This document shows, one piece after another, positions 52,454 to 64,000 of a DNA stretch of 64,000 bases (its first letter is position 1; the number at the start of each line of letters is the position of its first letter). The notes beneath the pieces were generated by a model. That model was not told the DNA's origin. It did not search any database and saw only the letters and a program-made list of their open reading frames with translations. The translations under genes were made by a program, and so were the position numbers. The DNA is taken from contig NZ_AP028672.1 in assembly GCF_041154505.1 (NCBI RefSeq), positions 3,946,501 to 4,010,500 of the forward strand, in the 5' to 3' direction. The DNA comes from Acidovorax sp. A79 (lineage in GTDB: Bacteria; Pseudomonadota; Gammaproteobacteria; Burkholderiales; Burkholderiaceae_C).

Positions 52454-53883
52454 AGCACGCCATTCGCCATATCCATTTCGTCGGCCTGGGCGGCGCCGGC
52501 ATGAGCGGCATCGCCGAGGTGCTGTTCAACCTGGGCTACCGCATCTCCGGCTCCGACCTGGCCGACAGCGCCACACTGCGCCGCCTGGAGGGCCTGGGCA
52601 TCAAGACCTGCCTGGGCCACGCGGCGGCGCACATCGAAGGCGCCGATGCCGTGGTCACGTCCACGGCCGTCACGCCCGACAACCCCGAGGTGCTCGCAGC
52701 CCGGGAAAAGAAGATCCCGGTCGTACCCCGCGCGCTCATGCTGGCCGAGCTGATGCGCCTGAAGCAGGGCATCGCCATCGCGGGCACGCACGGCAAGACC
52801 ACCACCACCAGCCTCGTGACCAGCGTGCTGGCCGAGGCGGGCCTGGACCCCACCTTCGTGATCGGCGGGCGGCTGAACAGCGCGGGGGCCAACGCCAAGC
52901 TGGGCAGCGGCGACTACATCGTGGTCGAGGCCGACGAGTCGGATGCCTCGTTCCTGAACCTGCTGCCCGTGATGGCCGTGGTGACCAACATCGACGCCGA
53001 CCACATGGACACCTACGGGCACGACTTCGGCCGGCTCAAGGGCGCGTTCGTCGACTTCCTGCACCGCATGCCGTTCTACGGCACGGCCGTGCTGTGCGTG
53101 GACAGCCCGGCCGTGCGCGACATCCTGCAAAGCGTGACCTGCCCGATCACGAGCTACGGCTTTTCCGAAGATGCCCAGGTGCGTGCCATCAATGTGCGCG
53201 CCGAGGCGGGGCAGATGCGCTTCACCGTGCAGCGGCGCAACGGCGTCACGCTGCCGGACCTGGACATCGTGCTCAACCTCGCGGGCGAGCACAACGTGCT
53301 CAACGCGCTGTCGGCCATCGCCATCGCCGTGGAGCTGAACATCCCCGACGAGGCCGTGCAGCGCGCGCTCGCCGGCTTCAAGGGGGTGGGGCGGCGCTTC
53401 CAGAGCTACGGCAACCTTCCCGCCCGGGATGGCGGCCAGTTCACCGTGATCGACGACTACGGCCACCACCCGGTGGAGATGGCCGCCACGTTGGCAGCGG
53501 CGCGCGGCGCCTTCCCGGGCCGCCGCCTGGTGCTGGCCTTCCAGCCCCACCGCTACAGCCGCACGCGCGACTGTTTCGAGGATTTCGTGAAGGTCATCGG
53601 CCATGCCGACACCGTGCTGCTGACCGAGGTGTACGCCGCCGGCGAGGCGCCCGTGGTGGCGGCCGACGGCCGTTCACTGGCGCGCGCGCTGCGCGTGGCC
53701 GGCCGCGTGGAGCCGGTGTTCATCGACAACGTGGCCGACCTGCCGCAGGCCATCGCCGACAACGCGAAGGACGGCGACGTGGTGATGTGCATGGGCGCGG
53801 GCTCCATCGGCGCCGTGCCCGGCAAGGTGGTTGAATTGCTACAAAATAATGAGCTTAAGGCGCTGGAGGGGAGCGCGCTATGA
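52450..53883 (+). CDS. murC: UDP-N-acetylmuramate: L-alanine ligase MurC
   Basis: 477 aa. First Mur ligase of stem-peptide synthesis. [16 protein letters not shown] nucleotide loop, ATP loop [40 protein letters not shown], and C-terminal [16 protein letters not shown] and [11 protein letters not shown]. The last 16 residues ([15 protein letters not shown] region) are encoded by repeat copy J, extending the usual VPGKVVE ending. ATGA overlap with ddlB. Confidence 0.95.
   Translation: MKHAIRHIHFVGLGGAGMSGIAEVLFNLGYRISGSDLADSATLRRLEGLGIKTCLGHAAAHIEGADAVVTSTAVTPDNPEVLAAREKKIPVVPRALMLAELMRLKQGIAIAGTHGKTTTTSLVTSVLAEAGLDPTFVIGGRLNSAGANAKLGSGDYIVVEADESDASFLNLLPVMAVVTNIDADHMDTYGHDFGRLKGAFVDFLHRMPFYGTAVLCVDSPAVRDILQSVTCPITSYGFSEDAQVRAINVRAEAGQMRFTVQRRNGVTLPDLDIVLNLAGEHNVLNALSAIAIAVELNIPDEAVQRALAGFKGVGRRFQSYGNLPARDGGQFTVIDDYGHHPVEMAATLAAARGAFPGRRLVLAFQPHRYSRTRDCFEDFVKVIGHADTVLLTEVYAAGEAPVVAADGRSLARALRVAGRVEPVFIDNVADLPQAIADNAKDGDVVMCMGAGSIGAVPGKVVELLQNNELKALEGSAL
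53834..53872. repeat. Dispersed TAGCTGCT repeat, copy J, at the murC 3' end
   Basis: TTGCTACAAAATAATGAGCT then TAAGGCGCTGGAGGGG, a 5'-half copy matching K. It forms the MurC C-terminus, and its GGAGGGG lies ten bases before the ddlB ATG, so it supplies that gene's ribosome-binding site. Confidence 0.65.
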
Positions 53884-54866
53884 CCCTTTTTGATTCGAAT
53901 TTTGATGTGAAGTCCCTGGGCAAGGTAGCCGTGCTGATGGGCGGCGACTCGGCCGAGCGCGAGGTGTCGCTGATGTCCGGCAGCGGCGTGCTGCAGGCCC
54001 TGCGCTCGCGCGGCGTGGACGCGCATGCGTTCGACCCCGCGCAGAACCCGCTGGGCGATCTCAAGCGCGACGGCTATGCCCGCTGCTTCATCGCGCTGCA
54101 CGGCCGCCATGGCGAAGACGGCACGGTGCAGGGCGCGCTCGAACTGCTGGGCATCCCCTACACGGGCCCGGGCGTGATGGCCTCGGCCATCGCGATGGAC
54201 AAGGTCATGACCAAGCGGGTGTGGCTGGCCGAGGGCCTGCCCACGCCGCGCTACGTGTGGCTGGCGCCCGACCGCCAGCAGCGCGAGGTGGTGCGCACCG
54301 TGCCCGACGAGCTGGGCCTGCCGCTCATCGTCAAGCCGCCGCGCGAAGGCTCGTCCATCGGCGTGACCAAGGTGCGCGGCTATTCGGACATGCAGGAGGC
54401 CGTGCAGCTCTCCGCGAAATACGACCCCGATGTGCTCTGCGAGGAATTCATCGACGGCGAGGAAGTCACCTGCGCCGTGCTGGGCCAGGGCGCCGGCGCG
54501 CGCGCGCTGCCCGTGATCCGCATCGTGGCGCCCGACGGTGCCTACGACTACCAGAACAAGTATTTCACCGACGACGTGAAATACCAATGCCCGAGCGGCC
54601 TGCCCGAAGCGGAAGAGCGCGAGATCCAGCGCATCGTGCTGGACGCCTACCGCAGCCTGGGCTGCCGGGGCTGGAGCCGCGCCGACCTGATGCTGCGCGC
54701 CAGCGACCGCAAGCCCTTTCTGCTGGAGATGAACACCTCGCCGGGCATGACGGGCCATTCCCTCGTGCCCATGGCCGCGCGCGCTGCGGGCATCAGCTAC
54801 GAGGAGCTGTGCCTGCGCATCCTGGCCGATGCCGTGCTCGACACGCAAGGAGCCGCCGCCAAATGA
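53880..54866 (+). CDS. ddlB: D-alanine: D-alanine ligase
   Basis: 328-aa ATP-grasp ligase. [18 protein letters not shown] at the N-terminus, [53 protein letters not shown] and the metal-binding [16 protein letters not shown]. Supplies D-Ala-D-Ala to MurF. Coupled to murC and ftsQ by ATGA overlaps; ribosome-binding site from the repeat in murC. Confidence 0.95.
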   Translation: MTLFDSNFDVKSLGKVAVLMGGDSAEREVSLMSGSGVLQALRSRGVDAHAFDPAQNPLGDLKRDGYARCFIALHGRHGEDGTVQGALELLGIPYTGPGVMASAIAMDKVMTKRVWLAEGLPTPRYVWLAPDRQQREVVRTVPDELGLPLIVKPPREGSSIGVTKVRGYSDMQEAVQLSAKYDPDVLCEEFIDGEEVTCAVLGQGAGARALPVIRIVAPDGAYDYQNKYFTDDVKYQCPSGLPEAEEREIQRIVLDAYRSLGCRGWSRADLMLRASDRKPFLLEMNTSPGMTGHSLVPMAARAAGISYEELCLRILADAVLDTQGAAAK

Positions 54867-55669
54867 ACTCCGCGCTGCCCGCACCGCTGGACGTCAAGCT
54901 CATGAACCTGACCGCGTCGGTCCTGTTCGTGGGCTGCGCCCTGCTCGTGCTGGCGGCGGGTGCCTGGTGGATGCTGCGCTATCCGGGCTTCGCGATCGCG
55001 CGCATCGTGGTGCAGGGGGAGCTGGTGCACAACAACGCCGTCACCCTGCGGGCCAATGTGGCGCCGCACCTCGCGGGCAACTTCTTCACGGTGGACCTGC
55101 GCGCCGCGCGCGCGGCGTTCGAGCAAGTGCCCTGGGTGCGCCGCGCCGAGGTGCGGCGGGTCTACCCCGGCAGCCTGCAGGTGGAGCTGCAGGAACACGA
55201 GGCCGTGGCGTACTGGGGACCGGAGAGCGGCTCGGCCATGGTCAACCGGCAGGGCGAGGTGTTCGAGGCCAACGTGGGCGATGTGGAGCAGGACGGCCTG
55301 CCCCGCCTGCTGGGCCCCGCGGGCAGCTCCCCCGAGGTGCTGCAGATGTTTGGGCTGCTGCAGCCGGTGTTCAAGCCCCTGGGGCTGGAGGTCGAGTCCC
55401 TGGAACTGACCGGCCGGGGCGGCTGGCGCGCCAGGCTCGACAGCGACGCGGTGGTGGAGCTGGGGGGCGGGGCACCGCAGGAGGTGGTGCAGCGCACGCA
55501 GCGCTTCACGCGCACCTTGACCCAGGTGGCGGCGCAGTACGGCCGGCGCGTGGAGTCCCTGGAATCCGCGGACCTGCGGCACGCCGGGGGGTATGCGCTG
55601 CGCATGCGCGGCGTGAGCACCGTGGTCCCCGATGCCATGGGCGCCGCGGGTGGCGTGCGCAGGAGGTGA
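54863..55669 (+). CDS. ftsQ: Cell division protein FtsQ
   Basis: 268-aa bitopic protein: cytoplasmic start, one membrane helix ([19 protein letters not shown]), POTRA domain ([54 protein letters not shown]) and the beta domain. Recruits FtsB/FtsL. Start at ATG 54863 by ATGA overlap with ddlB. The 107-bp gap to ftsA is the first since mraY. Confidence 0.94.
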   Translation: MNSALPAPLDVKLMNLTASVLFVGCALLVLAAGAWWMLRYPGFAIARIVVQGELVHNNAVTLRANVAPHLAGNFFTVDLRAARAAFEQVPWVRRAEVRRVYPGSLQVELQEHEAVAYWGPESGSAMVNRQGEVFEANVGDVEQDGLPRLLGPAGSSPEVLQMFGLLQPVFKPLGLEVESLELTGRGGWRARLDSDAVVELGGGAPQEVVQRTQRFTRTLTQVAAQYGRRVESLESADLRHAGGYALRMRGVSTVVPDAMGAAGGVRRR

Positions 55670-55776
55670 CGGCATGCAACAGCAGCAGCAACAGCGGTGC
55701 GTGGCGTGGAGAGCGGGGCGGTTCGTGAATGAGGCCGGGGTGCGGCGGGACAGAACAGAGAAGGGCAGAGACTGAT

Positions 55777-57006
55777 ATGGCAAGAGAATACAAAGACGTC
55801 GTGGTGGGGCTGGACATCGGCACGGCCAAGGTCATGGCCGTGGTGGCCGAGGTTCTGCCCAATGGCGAGCTCAAGCTCGCAGGCCTGGGCGTGGCCCCGA
55901 GCAATGGCTTGAAGCGCGGCGTGGTGGTGAACATCGACGCCACCGTGCAGAGCATCCAGCAGGCGCTGAAGGAAGCCGAGCTGATGGCCGACTGCAAGAT
56001 CCAGCGCGTGTACACCGGCATCACGGGCAGCCATATCCGCGGCCTCAATTCCAGCGGCATGGTGGCCGTGAAGGACAAGGAGGTCACCTCGGCCGACGTG
56101 GCGCGTGTGGTGGAAACGGCCAAGGCCATCAACATCAGCAGCGACCAGCGCCTGCTGCTGGTGGAGCCGCAGGAGTTCGTGATCGACGGGCAGGATGTGA
56201 AGGAGCCCATCGGCATGAGCGGCATCCGCCTGGAGGCCAAGATCCACATCGTGACCGGTGCGCAGAGCGCGGCCGAGAACATCATCAAGTGCGTGCGCCG
56301 CTGCGGCCTGGAGGTCGAGCAGCTCATGCTGAACCCGCTGGCGAGCAGCCAGGCGGTGCTGACCGACGACGAGCGCGAGCTGGGCGTGGTGGTGGTCGAC
56401 ATCGGCGCGGGCACGACCGACGTAGCCATCTTCACCGGCGGCGCGATCCGCCACACGGCGGTGATCCCGATCGCGGGCGACCTCATCACCAGCGACATCG
56501 CCATGGCGCTGCGCACGCCCACGAAGGACGCCGAGGACATCAAGGTCGAGAGCGGCTACGCCAAGCAGCTGCTGGCCGACCCCGAGGCGCAGGTGGAAGT
56601 GCCCGGCCTGGGCGACCGCAGCCCCCGCATGCTCAGCAAGCAGGCGCTGGCCGGCGTGATCGAGCCGCGCGTGGAAGAGATCTTCTCGCTCGTGCAGCAG
56701 GTGGTGCGCGAGTCGGGGTATGAAGAAGTGCTGTCGTCGGGCATCGTGCTCACCGGCGGCAGCTCGGTCATGCCCGGGATGATCGAGCTGGGCGAGGACA
56801 TCTTCCTGAAGCCCGTGCGGCGCGGCATTCCGAAGTATTCCAGCGCCTTGTCTGACATGGTGGCACAGCCCCGGGCTGCTACCGTCATGGGCCTACTGGA
56901 AGAGGCGCGCCTGGCGCGGCTGCGCGGCTTCAAGGTGGCACAGAAAAGCGGTTCCATGAAGACGGCGTTTGGCCGTTTCAAGGACTTCATCGTGGGGAAT
57001 TTCTGA
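55777..57006 (+). CDS. ftsA: Cell division protein FtsA
   Basis: 409-aa actin-like ATPase that tethers FtsZ to the membrane. Phosphate-1 loop VVGLDIGTAKVMAVV, the 1C domain (about 85-165), phosphate-2 VVVDIGAGTTDVAIF, adenosine loop SSGIVLTGGSSVMPGM, and the C-terminal amphipathic helix FGRFKDFIVGNF that binds the membrane. Start at 55777 with AAGGGCAGAG upstream. Confidence 0.96.
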   Translation: MAREYKDVVVGLDIGTAKVMAVVAEVLPNGELKLAGLGVAPSNGLKRGVVVNIDATVQSIQQALKEAELMADCKIQRVYTGITGSHIRGLNSSGMVAVKDKEVTSADVARVVETAKAINISSDQRLLLVEPQEFVIDGQDVKEPIGMSGIRLEAKIHIVTGAQSAAENIIKCVRRCGLEVEQLMLNPLASSQAVLTDDERELGVVVVDIGAGTTDVAIFTGGAIRHTAVIPIAGDLITSDIAMALRTPTKDAEDIKVESGYAKQLLADPEAQVEVPGLGDRSPRMLSKQALAGVIEPRVEEIFSLVQQVVRESGYEEVLSSGIVLTGGSSVMPGMIELGEDIFLKPVRRGIPKYSSALSDMVAQPRAATVMGLLEEARLARLRGFKVAQKSGSMKTAFGRFKDFIVGNF

Positions 57007-57181
57007 CCATGAAATTTCCTCTTTGGCTGGCGAGAGGCAGTCCGCACCGAATACCGCGTGGGCGATGGCGACGATGTACCGGACCGCCATCCCCGCTGCG
57101 CACGATGACATACCGAACAACCCATTGGCAGTTGCACACGAGATTGCAAACGAATTCAGTGAAAGAAACAGGAGCTCCAAC

Positions 57182-58423
57182 ATGACCATCGAAATGATCG
57201 AAGCCGAAGAATTCAACCAGGGCACCCAGATCAAGGTGATCGGCGTGGGCGGCGGCGGCAGCAACGCCGTCGAGCACATGATTGCCCGCAGCGTGCAGGG
57301 CGTGGAGTTTGTCTGCGCCAACACCGACGCGCAGGCATTGACCCGCAGCTCGGCCCATCGCCACATCCAGCTGGGCGGCAGCGGCCTGGGCGCCGGCAGC
57401 AAGCCCGACAAGGGCCGCGAAGCCGCCGAGGCCGCGGTGGACGACATCCGCCTGGCCATCGACGGCGCGCACATGCTGTTCATCACGGCCGGCATGGGCG
57501 GCGGCACGGGCACGGGCGCCGCACCCGTGATCGCCCGCGTGGCCAAGGAAATGGGCATCCTCACCGTGGGCGTGGTCACCAAGCCCTTCGACTGGGAAGG
57601 CGGCCGCCGCATGACCAACGCCGACAATGGCCTGGCCGAGCTCGAAGCCAACGTGGATTCGCTGATCGTGGTGCTCAACGAGAAGCTGCTGGAAGTGCTG
57701 GGCGATGACATCACCCAGGACGAAGCCTTCGCCCATGCCAACGACGTGCTCAAGAACGCCGTGGGCGGCATTGCCGAAATCATCAATGAATACGGCCACG
57801 TGAACGTCGACTTCGAAGACGTGCGCACCGTGATGGGCGAGCCCGGCAAGGCCATGATGGGCACGGCCACCGCCAGCGGCCCGGACCGCGCGCGCATCGC
57901 CGCCGAACAGGCCGTGGCCTGCCCGCTGCTGGAAGGCATCGACCTGTCGGGCGCCAAGGGCGTGCTGGTGCTGGTGACGGCCGCCAAGGGCAGCCTGAAG
58001 CTGTCCGAATCGCGCCTGGCCATGAGCACCATCAATGCCTACGCTTCGCCCGATGCGCATGTCATCTACGGCGCCGCCTACGACGACAGCCTGGGCGACG
58101 AGATCCGCGTGACCGTGGTGGCCACCGGCCTGTCGCGCCCCAACGCGCGCCGCCAGCCGATTTCGGTGGTGCAGGGCGGCCTGCGCACCGGCACGGACAA
58201 CGTGGCCTACCAGATGCCCATCGCGGGCACGGGGGCCCTGGGCTCGGCCATGGGCGTGCAGGGCGGCCATGCCGGCAGCGCGCAGGCCGACTACGGCAGC
58301 ATGTCGGTGCCCAGCGTGTGGCGCACCAACCGCACCCAGGCCGCGGCGCGCGTGGACGCGCTGTCCTCGGGCGGCATGGACGACCTGGAGATTCCGGCCT
58401 TCCTGCGCAAGCAGGCGGATTGA
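57182..58423 (+). CDS. ftsZ: Cell division GTPase FtsZ
   Basis: 413-aa tubulin homologue. GVGGGGSNAVEHM near the N-terminus, the tubulin signature GGGTGTGAAP, T7 loop NVDFEDVRTVM, a linker of about 70 residues, and the C-terminal peptide DDLEIPAFLRKQAD that binds FtsA and ZipA. AGGAG precedes the ATG. The 175-bp ftsA-ftsZ gap probably holds an ftsZ promoter (TTGGCA and AT-richer DNA at 57125-57160), not clearly defined. Confidence 0.97.
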   Translation: MTIEMIEAEEFNQGTQIKVIGVGGGGSNAVEHMIARSVQGVEFVCANTDAQALTRSSAHRHIQLGGSGLGAGSKPDKGREAAEAAVDDIRLAIDGAHMLFITAGMGGGTGTGAAPVIARVAKEMGILTVGVVTKPFDWEGGRRMTNADNGLAELEANVDSLIVVLNEKLLEVLGDDITQDEAFAHANDVLKNAVGGIAEIINEYGHVNVDFEDVRTVMGEPGKAMMGTATASGPDRARIAAEQAVACPLLEGIDLSGAKGVLVLVTAAKGSLKLSESRLAMSTINAYASPDAHVIYGAAYDDSLGDEIRVTVVATGLSRPNARRQPISVVQGGLRTGTDNVAYQMPIAGTGALGSAMGVQGGHAGSAQADYGSMSVPSVWRTNRTQAAARVDALSSGGMDDLEIPAFLRKQAD

Positions 58424-58826
58424 TTCGGTACTCCCCCTGAGCGGCTACGCCGCTTCACCCGCTCTCTCGCTGCGCGGGAGGGGGCGAGGTCTGCGGCTCC
58501 CAGCCCGCCTGCGCGGGCTGGGACAGACCGAGCGCCCCTTGACTCTGGCAAGGGGTTTCTCGACATGCGCGGCGGGGCGGCCCTTGCGCGGTGTCTTTGG
58601 CATTGGGCCGTGACGGTTTCCACCACCGCGCTTCCTATTTGGCTCGTATGCTCCTCAGCTGCGCAGTCACCGCCGTCTGGGTACGCGTGGCGCGCAATGC
58701 AGTCGCTGCGTGGCGCTACCTGCGTGTCTCTGACAGCTTGTACGCCGCCCCTGCGACTCCGTTTTCTATCAGGGTCATAGGCAGCCGTGGATGGTTTTTG
58801 CGGGGTCCCCCCACTAAAATCCCCGG
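58424..58826. other. ftsZ-lpxC intergenic region
   Basis: 403 bp without a supportable gene. It starts with a GC-rich dispersed repeat (58433-58530: CCCCTGAGCGGCTACGCCGC; CAGCCCGC-CTGC-GCGGGCTG hairpin at about 58500), which could end the dcw transcript. The middle part has no recognisable feature. The last bases are CTAAAATCCCCGG-ATG: TAAAAT (58815-58820) ends six bases before the lpxC start, a possible -10 for a leaderless lpxC mRNA. Confidence 0.6.
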
Positions 58827-59750
58827 ATGCTCCAGCAACGCACCCTCAAGACGATCACCCGCGCCGTGGGCGTGGGCCTGCACAGTGGCCAGCGGGTCGA
58901 GCTGACCCTGCGGCCTGCGCAGCCGGACACCGGGATCGTGTTCCGCAGGGTGGACCTGCCGCAGCCGGTGGACATCCCCATCCGGGCGGAGGCCGTGACC
59001 GACACCCGCCTGGCGTCCACCATCGCCGTGGGCAATGCCAAGGTGCACACCGTGGAGCACCTCATGTCGGCCTGCGCGGGGCTGGGCATCGACAACCTCT
59101 ATGTGGACATCACCGCCGAAGAGGTGCCCATCCTGGATGGCTCTTCGGCATCGTTCGTGTTCCTGCTGCAAAGCGCGGGCATCGAGCTGCAGAACGCCCC
59201 CAAGCGATTCATCCGCGTCACCCGCCCGGTGGAAGTGCGCGAAGGCGAGGGCGCCGCGGCCAAGTGGGCTCGGCTTGCGCCCTACCACGGCTACAAGCTC
59301 AGTTTCGAGATCGACTTCGACCACCCCGCCGTGGATTCCACGGGCCAGCGCGTGGAGTTCGACATGGGGCAAGGCAACTACAGCCGCGACATCGCCCGCG
59401 CGCGCACCTTCGGCTTCACGCGCGATGTGGAGATGATGCGCTCCAACGGCCTGGCGCTGGGCGGCGGCCTCGACAACGCCATCGTGATGGACGACTACAA
59501 GGTGCTCAACAGCGACGGGCTGCGCTACGACGACGAGTTCGTCAAGCACAAGATCCTGGACGCGATGGGCGACCTGTACCTGATCGGCAAGCCCCTGCTC
59601 GCGGCCTACAGCGCCTTCCGCTCGGGCCACGCCATGAACAACCTGCTGCTGCGCGAGCTGCTGGCCCAGCGCGATGCCTGGGAGGTCGTCACGTTCGAGG
59701 ACGAGCGCCAGGCGCCCGGCGGGTTTTCCCAGCCGGCGCGCGCCTGGTGA
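58827..59750 (+). CDS. lpxC: UDP-3-O-acyl-N-acetylglucosamine deacetylase LpxC
   Basis: 307-aa zinc deacetylase for the committed step of lipid A synthesis. Zinc ligands in [12 protein letters not shown] and [13 protein letters not shown]; also [17 protein letters not shown], and the catalytic His region [13 protein letters not shown]. Starts [21 protein letters not shown]. Its placement after ftsZ is the standard proteobacterial layout. No ribosome-binding site; see the -10-like box directly upstream. Confidence 0.96.
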   Translation: MLQQRTLKTITRAVGVGLHSGQRVELTLRPAQPDTGIVFRRVDLPQPVDIPIRAEAVTDTRLASTIAVGNAKVHTVEHLMSACAGLGIDNLYVDITAEEVPILDGSSASFVFLLQSAGIELQNAPKRFIRVTRPVEVREGEGAAAKWARLAPYHGYKLSFEIDFDHPAVDSTGQRVEFDMGQGNYSRDIARARTFGFTRDVEMMRSNGLALGGGLDNAIVMDDYKVLNSDGLRYDDEFVKHKILDAMGDLYLIGKPLLAAYSAFRSGHAMNNLLLRELLAQRDAWEVVTFEDERQAPGGFSQPARAW

Positions 59751-59832
59751 GCATGAAGCACCATTCCCGGGCCGCAGCCCGGAGCCTCCTGCCAGTGCCG
59801 CGCCCGTTTTCACGGCGCCGGGAGTCCCTGAC

Positions 59833-60009
59833 ATGCTGATCTTTCGCTGGCTGGCCATGCTGCTGCTCCTGGCGGCGGCCGTGTCGTTTGCCTTCTATGC
59901 CGGCACGGGGCAGGCGCGCTACAAGCGCCTGGGGCTCGTCATCCTCAAGTGGACGGTGATCGCGGCCGTCTTCTTCTTTGCGGTGGTCCTCATCGGGCGC
60001 CTCGCCTGA
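59833..60009 (+). CDS. Small two-helix membrane protein
   Basis: 58 aa (MLIFRWLAMLLLLAAAVSF...). Two hydrophobic segments (residues 5-22 and 36-56) separated by the basic loop GQARYKRLGLVILK. No family recognised. It follows lpxC by 82 bp on the same strand and precedes the thiC riboswitch. Good codon use and clean helices support a real gene; function unknown. Confidence 0.7.
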   Translation: MLIFRWLAMLLLLAAAVSFAFYAGTGQARYKRLGLVILKWTVIAAVFFFAVVLIGRLA

Positions 60010-60046
60010 CCGAGAGGCTCCGTGGCGCGGTTTTTTCTCTCTGGCC

Positions 60047-60052
60047 TATACT
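60047..60052 (+). promoter_or_regulatory. Probable -10 box of thiC
   Basis: TATACT, 5 of 6 matches to TATAAT, about 7-12 bases before the TPP riboswitch begins. No strong -35. Confidence 0.45.
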
Positions 60053-60058
60053 CGCGCC

Positions 60059-62199
<2,141 letters not shown>

Positions 62200-62324
62200 G
62201 CCCGCCTACTGACCCCGGGGATTCCCTGCAAAGGGCCCCGGGGCGGTGCTTACCCTGTGCGGCGGGGGCGGCAGCCCGGCATATAGTCCGGCCACACTCG
62301 GTTCAGAAGACCGGGGGGAGGGCG

Positions 62325-62340
62325 TGGCACCAAATTTGCT
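62325..62340 (+). promoter_or_regulatory. Sigma-54 promoter of the chemoreceptor gene
   Basis: TGGCAC-CAAAT-TTGCT, a perfect match to TGGCAC-N5-TTGCW. The start site should be near 62352, about 26 bases before the ATG. An activator site was not identified. Confidence 0.85.
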
Positions 62341-62377
62341 ATGCTGGATTGTCTGTTAAAAATTGTAAGGAAGAGCC

Positions 62378-64000
62378 ATGAATGCTCTGGGCCGCTTCTC
62401 CATCCGCACGCGCCTTTACTTCGGAACCGTCTTTTCCCTGATCCTGCTTGTTGTCATCGGCGCCATGGGCTACGTGGCGCTGGACCGCACGCGCGGCACG
62501 CTGCAGGTGCTGTTCTCGCAGCGCGTACAGACCCTCACCGACATGTCGGAGCTGCGCACCACGCTGGGCGACCTGCGCCGTACCGAAAAAGACATCATCA
62601 TCAACTTCAACAACTCGGTCGAGGTCTCCGCGCTGCGCGAGACCTGGGCCAAGACACTGGCCGCGCTGCGCAAGAGCCTGGCCGATGTGCGCCAGGTGCA
62701 GTCGGGCGATGCGGCCTTCGTCGAGTCCATCGACAAGTCGCTGGCCGAGATCAAGCAGTACGAAACCGGCATTTCCCCCATCTTCGAGAAGATCGAGGGC
62801 GCGCAGCTCGATGGCGCCGGCGGCGGCGCCTATGCCGACCGGCTCAAGGTCCACATGGAGGCCACCGACAAGCTGTTCTCCAGCCTGGCCACCACGGCCC
62901 GCGCCCAGATGGACGAGGCCCGCGCGGGCGTGGAGTCGCGCACCTCCACCATGTCGGCCTTCATCGGCATTGGCCTGCTGCTGGGGCTGGCCGTGCTGAT
63001 CCCGCTCACGTTCTTCAGCGTGCGCTCCATCACCGGATCGCTGCGCCAGGCGCAGGAGCTGGCCGACCGCATCGCCAGCGGCGACCTGTCGCGCGATGTG
63101 GAGGCCATGAACCAGGATGAGGTGGGCCAGCTGGTGGCCGCCATGGGGCGCATGCAGGATGCGCTGCGCGGCCTGGTGCGCCAGGTGCAGGACACGGCGG
63201 GCAACATCTCCACCGCCAGCTCCGAGATCGCCAGCGGCAACCACGACCTGAGCCACCGCACCGAGCAGACGGCTGCCAATCTGGAGGAAACCGCTTCGTC
63301 CATGGAGATGCTGACCAGCACCGTGCAGCAAAGCGCGCAGTCCTCGCGCCAGGCCAGCGACTTCGCCTCTACGGCCGCCGAGGTGGCCGCGCGCGGCGGC
63401 ACCGTGGTGTCGCAGGTGGTGACCACCATGGACCAGATCACCACCAGCTCGCGCAAGATCGCCGACATCACGGGTGTGATCGACTCCATCGCCTTCCAGA
63501 CGAACATCCTGGCGCTCAATGCCGCGGTCGAGGCCGCGCGCGCGGGCGAACAGGGCCGCGGCTTTGCCGTGGTGGCGAGCGAGGTGCGCAGCCTCGCGCA
63601 GCGCAGCGCGGAGGCGGCCAAGGAGATCAAGGGCCTCATCAGCTCCTCGGTGGAGCGTGTCGAGGACGGCTCGCGCCTCGTGAGCCAGGCCGGCCAGACC
63701 ATGACCGAGATCGTGAGCAGCGTGCGCCGCGTGTCCGACATCATTGGCGAGATCACCGCTTCGTCGGCCGAGCAGAGCGACAACATCGGCCAGATCAGCC
63801 AGGCCGTCTCGCAGCTCGACCAGATGACGCAGCAGAACGCGGCCCTGGTGGAGCAGTCCACCGCGGCCTCGGAATCGCTGCGCGAACAGGCGGTGCAGCT
63901 GACCAGCGCGGTCCGCCAGTTCAAGCTGCAAGGGGGGGGCTCGGAGCTGCCCTCCTCGCCTTCATCGGCGCCGCTGGCCTCGCCCGCGCCCGCCGTGTCA
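62378..64000 (+). CDS. Methyl-accepting chemotaxis protein, 3' end beyond window
   Basis: 541 codons visible. Begins [20 protein letters not shown] with a first membrane helix ([15 protein letters not shown]), a four-helix-bundle ligand domain (about 35-185; Tar/Tsr-like start [20 protein letters not shown]), a second membrane helix ([18 protein letters not shown]), HAMP, methylation helices, and the signalling tip ([21 protein letters not shown]). The last visible residues are Ser/Pro/Ala-rich ([15 protein letters not shown]), a linker seen before CheR-binding tails. Start with AAGGAAGAGCC upstream; sigma-54 promoter just before it. Confidence 0.95.
   Translation, partial: MNALGRFSIRTRLYFGTVFSLILLVVIGAMGYVALDRTRGTLQVLFSQRVQTLTDMSELRTTLGDLRRTEKDIIINFNNSVEVSALRETWAKTLAALRKSLADVRQVQSGDAAFVESIDKSLAEIKQYETGISPIFEKIEGAQLDGAGGGAYADRLKVHMEATDKLFSSLATTARAQMDEARAGVESRTSTMSAFIGIGLLLGLAVLIPLTFFSVRSITGSLRQAQELADRIASGDLSRDVEAMNQDEVGQLVAAMGRMQDALRGLVRQVQDTAGNISTASSEIASGNHDLSHRTEQTAANLEETASSMEMLTSTVQQSAQSSRQASDFASTAAEVAARGGTVVSQVVTTMDQITTSSRKIADITGVIDSIAFQTNILALNAAVEAARAGEQGRGFAVVASEVRSLAQRSAEAAKEIKGLISSSVERVEDGSRLVSQAGQTMTEIVSSVRRVSDIIGEITASSAEQSDNIGQISQAVSQLDQMTQQNAALVEQSTAASESLREQAVQLTSAVRQFKLQGGGSELPSSPSSAPLASPAPAVS

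Noticed and set aside
58591..58905. 104-aa frame before lpxC
   Set aside because: Runs into the lpxC coding region in another frame and shows no domain or coherent hydrophobic pattern.

Overview
The window is GC-rich chromosomal DNA, almost wall-to-wall coding, and looks like a Comamonadaceae betaproteobacterium of the Acidovorax type. The evidence is the gene order hslVU - complete dcw cluster - lpxC - thiC, a DksA ending in CDETGEPIG instead of a four-cysteine zinc finger, and the codon use. No genus can be proved from the sequence alone. I see no prophage, no integrative element, no CRISPR array and no canonical tRNA or rRNA gene.

Layout. 1-4.0 kb: the 3' part of a chemoreceptor, a GlxA/AraC-type regulator and a divergent periplasmic M20 amidohydrolase. 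4.07-4.89 kb: a gene-free, roughly 800-bp imperfect palindrome. 4.9-11.8 kb, minus strand: a queuosine-precursor transporter (YhhQ type), a COG2509-type FAD protein, a ybhP-clsB-ybhN lipid cluster and cysK. 11.9-18.7 kb: an RNA-repair locus. rtcR reads rightward. Leftward, a sigma-54 promoter drives a leader with tandem tRNA-like structures, then a slipin, an unknown 246-aa protein, rtcB and rtcA. 18.68-19.37 kb: a MITE-like element inserted exactly at the rtcR stop codon, followed by rnpB. 19.4-28.8 kb: M48 protease, DUF898 membrane protein, an RluF-like protein lacking its catalytic Asp, a NUDIX-MBL fusion, an aldo/keto reductase, an MFS exporter with a divergent LysR regulator, and a GST. 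29-36 kb: dapF-DUF484-xerC, a signal peptidase, rlmI, a CobW-type metal GTPase and dksA. 36-40 kb: a STAS-like protein and hslVU.

40.2-59.8 kb holds the division and cell-wall cluster mraZ-rsmH-ftsL-ftsI-murE-murF-mraY-murD-ftsW-murG-murC-ddlB-ftsQ-ftsA-ftsZ-lpxC. Nine of its junctions are 4-bp ATGA overlaps, so translation is probably coupled along most of it. A promoter overlapped by four exact 10-bp-spaced AGTG repeats (MraZ boxes) precedes mraZ. After lpxC come a 58-aa membrane protein, a TPP riboswitch with thiC, and a second chemoreceptor (cut by the window end) behind a perfect sigma-54 promoter.

Two dispersed repeat families run through the window. One is a 50-70-bp AT-richer element (core TAGCTGCTnnCGCTTn5aAGCGC). 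It lies between genes and also in frame inside dapF, rlmI, murE, murD, murC, the NUDIX-MBL gene and possibly murG, where unrelated proteins share the peptide LLQNNEL. The other is a GC-rich element with a CCCCC/GGGGG hairpin, usually just after stop codons. The most unusual parts are the tRNA-like RNAs of the rtc leader, the protein-coding repeats, the giant palindrome and the MITE between rtcR and rnpB.
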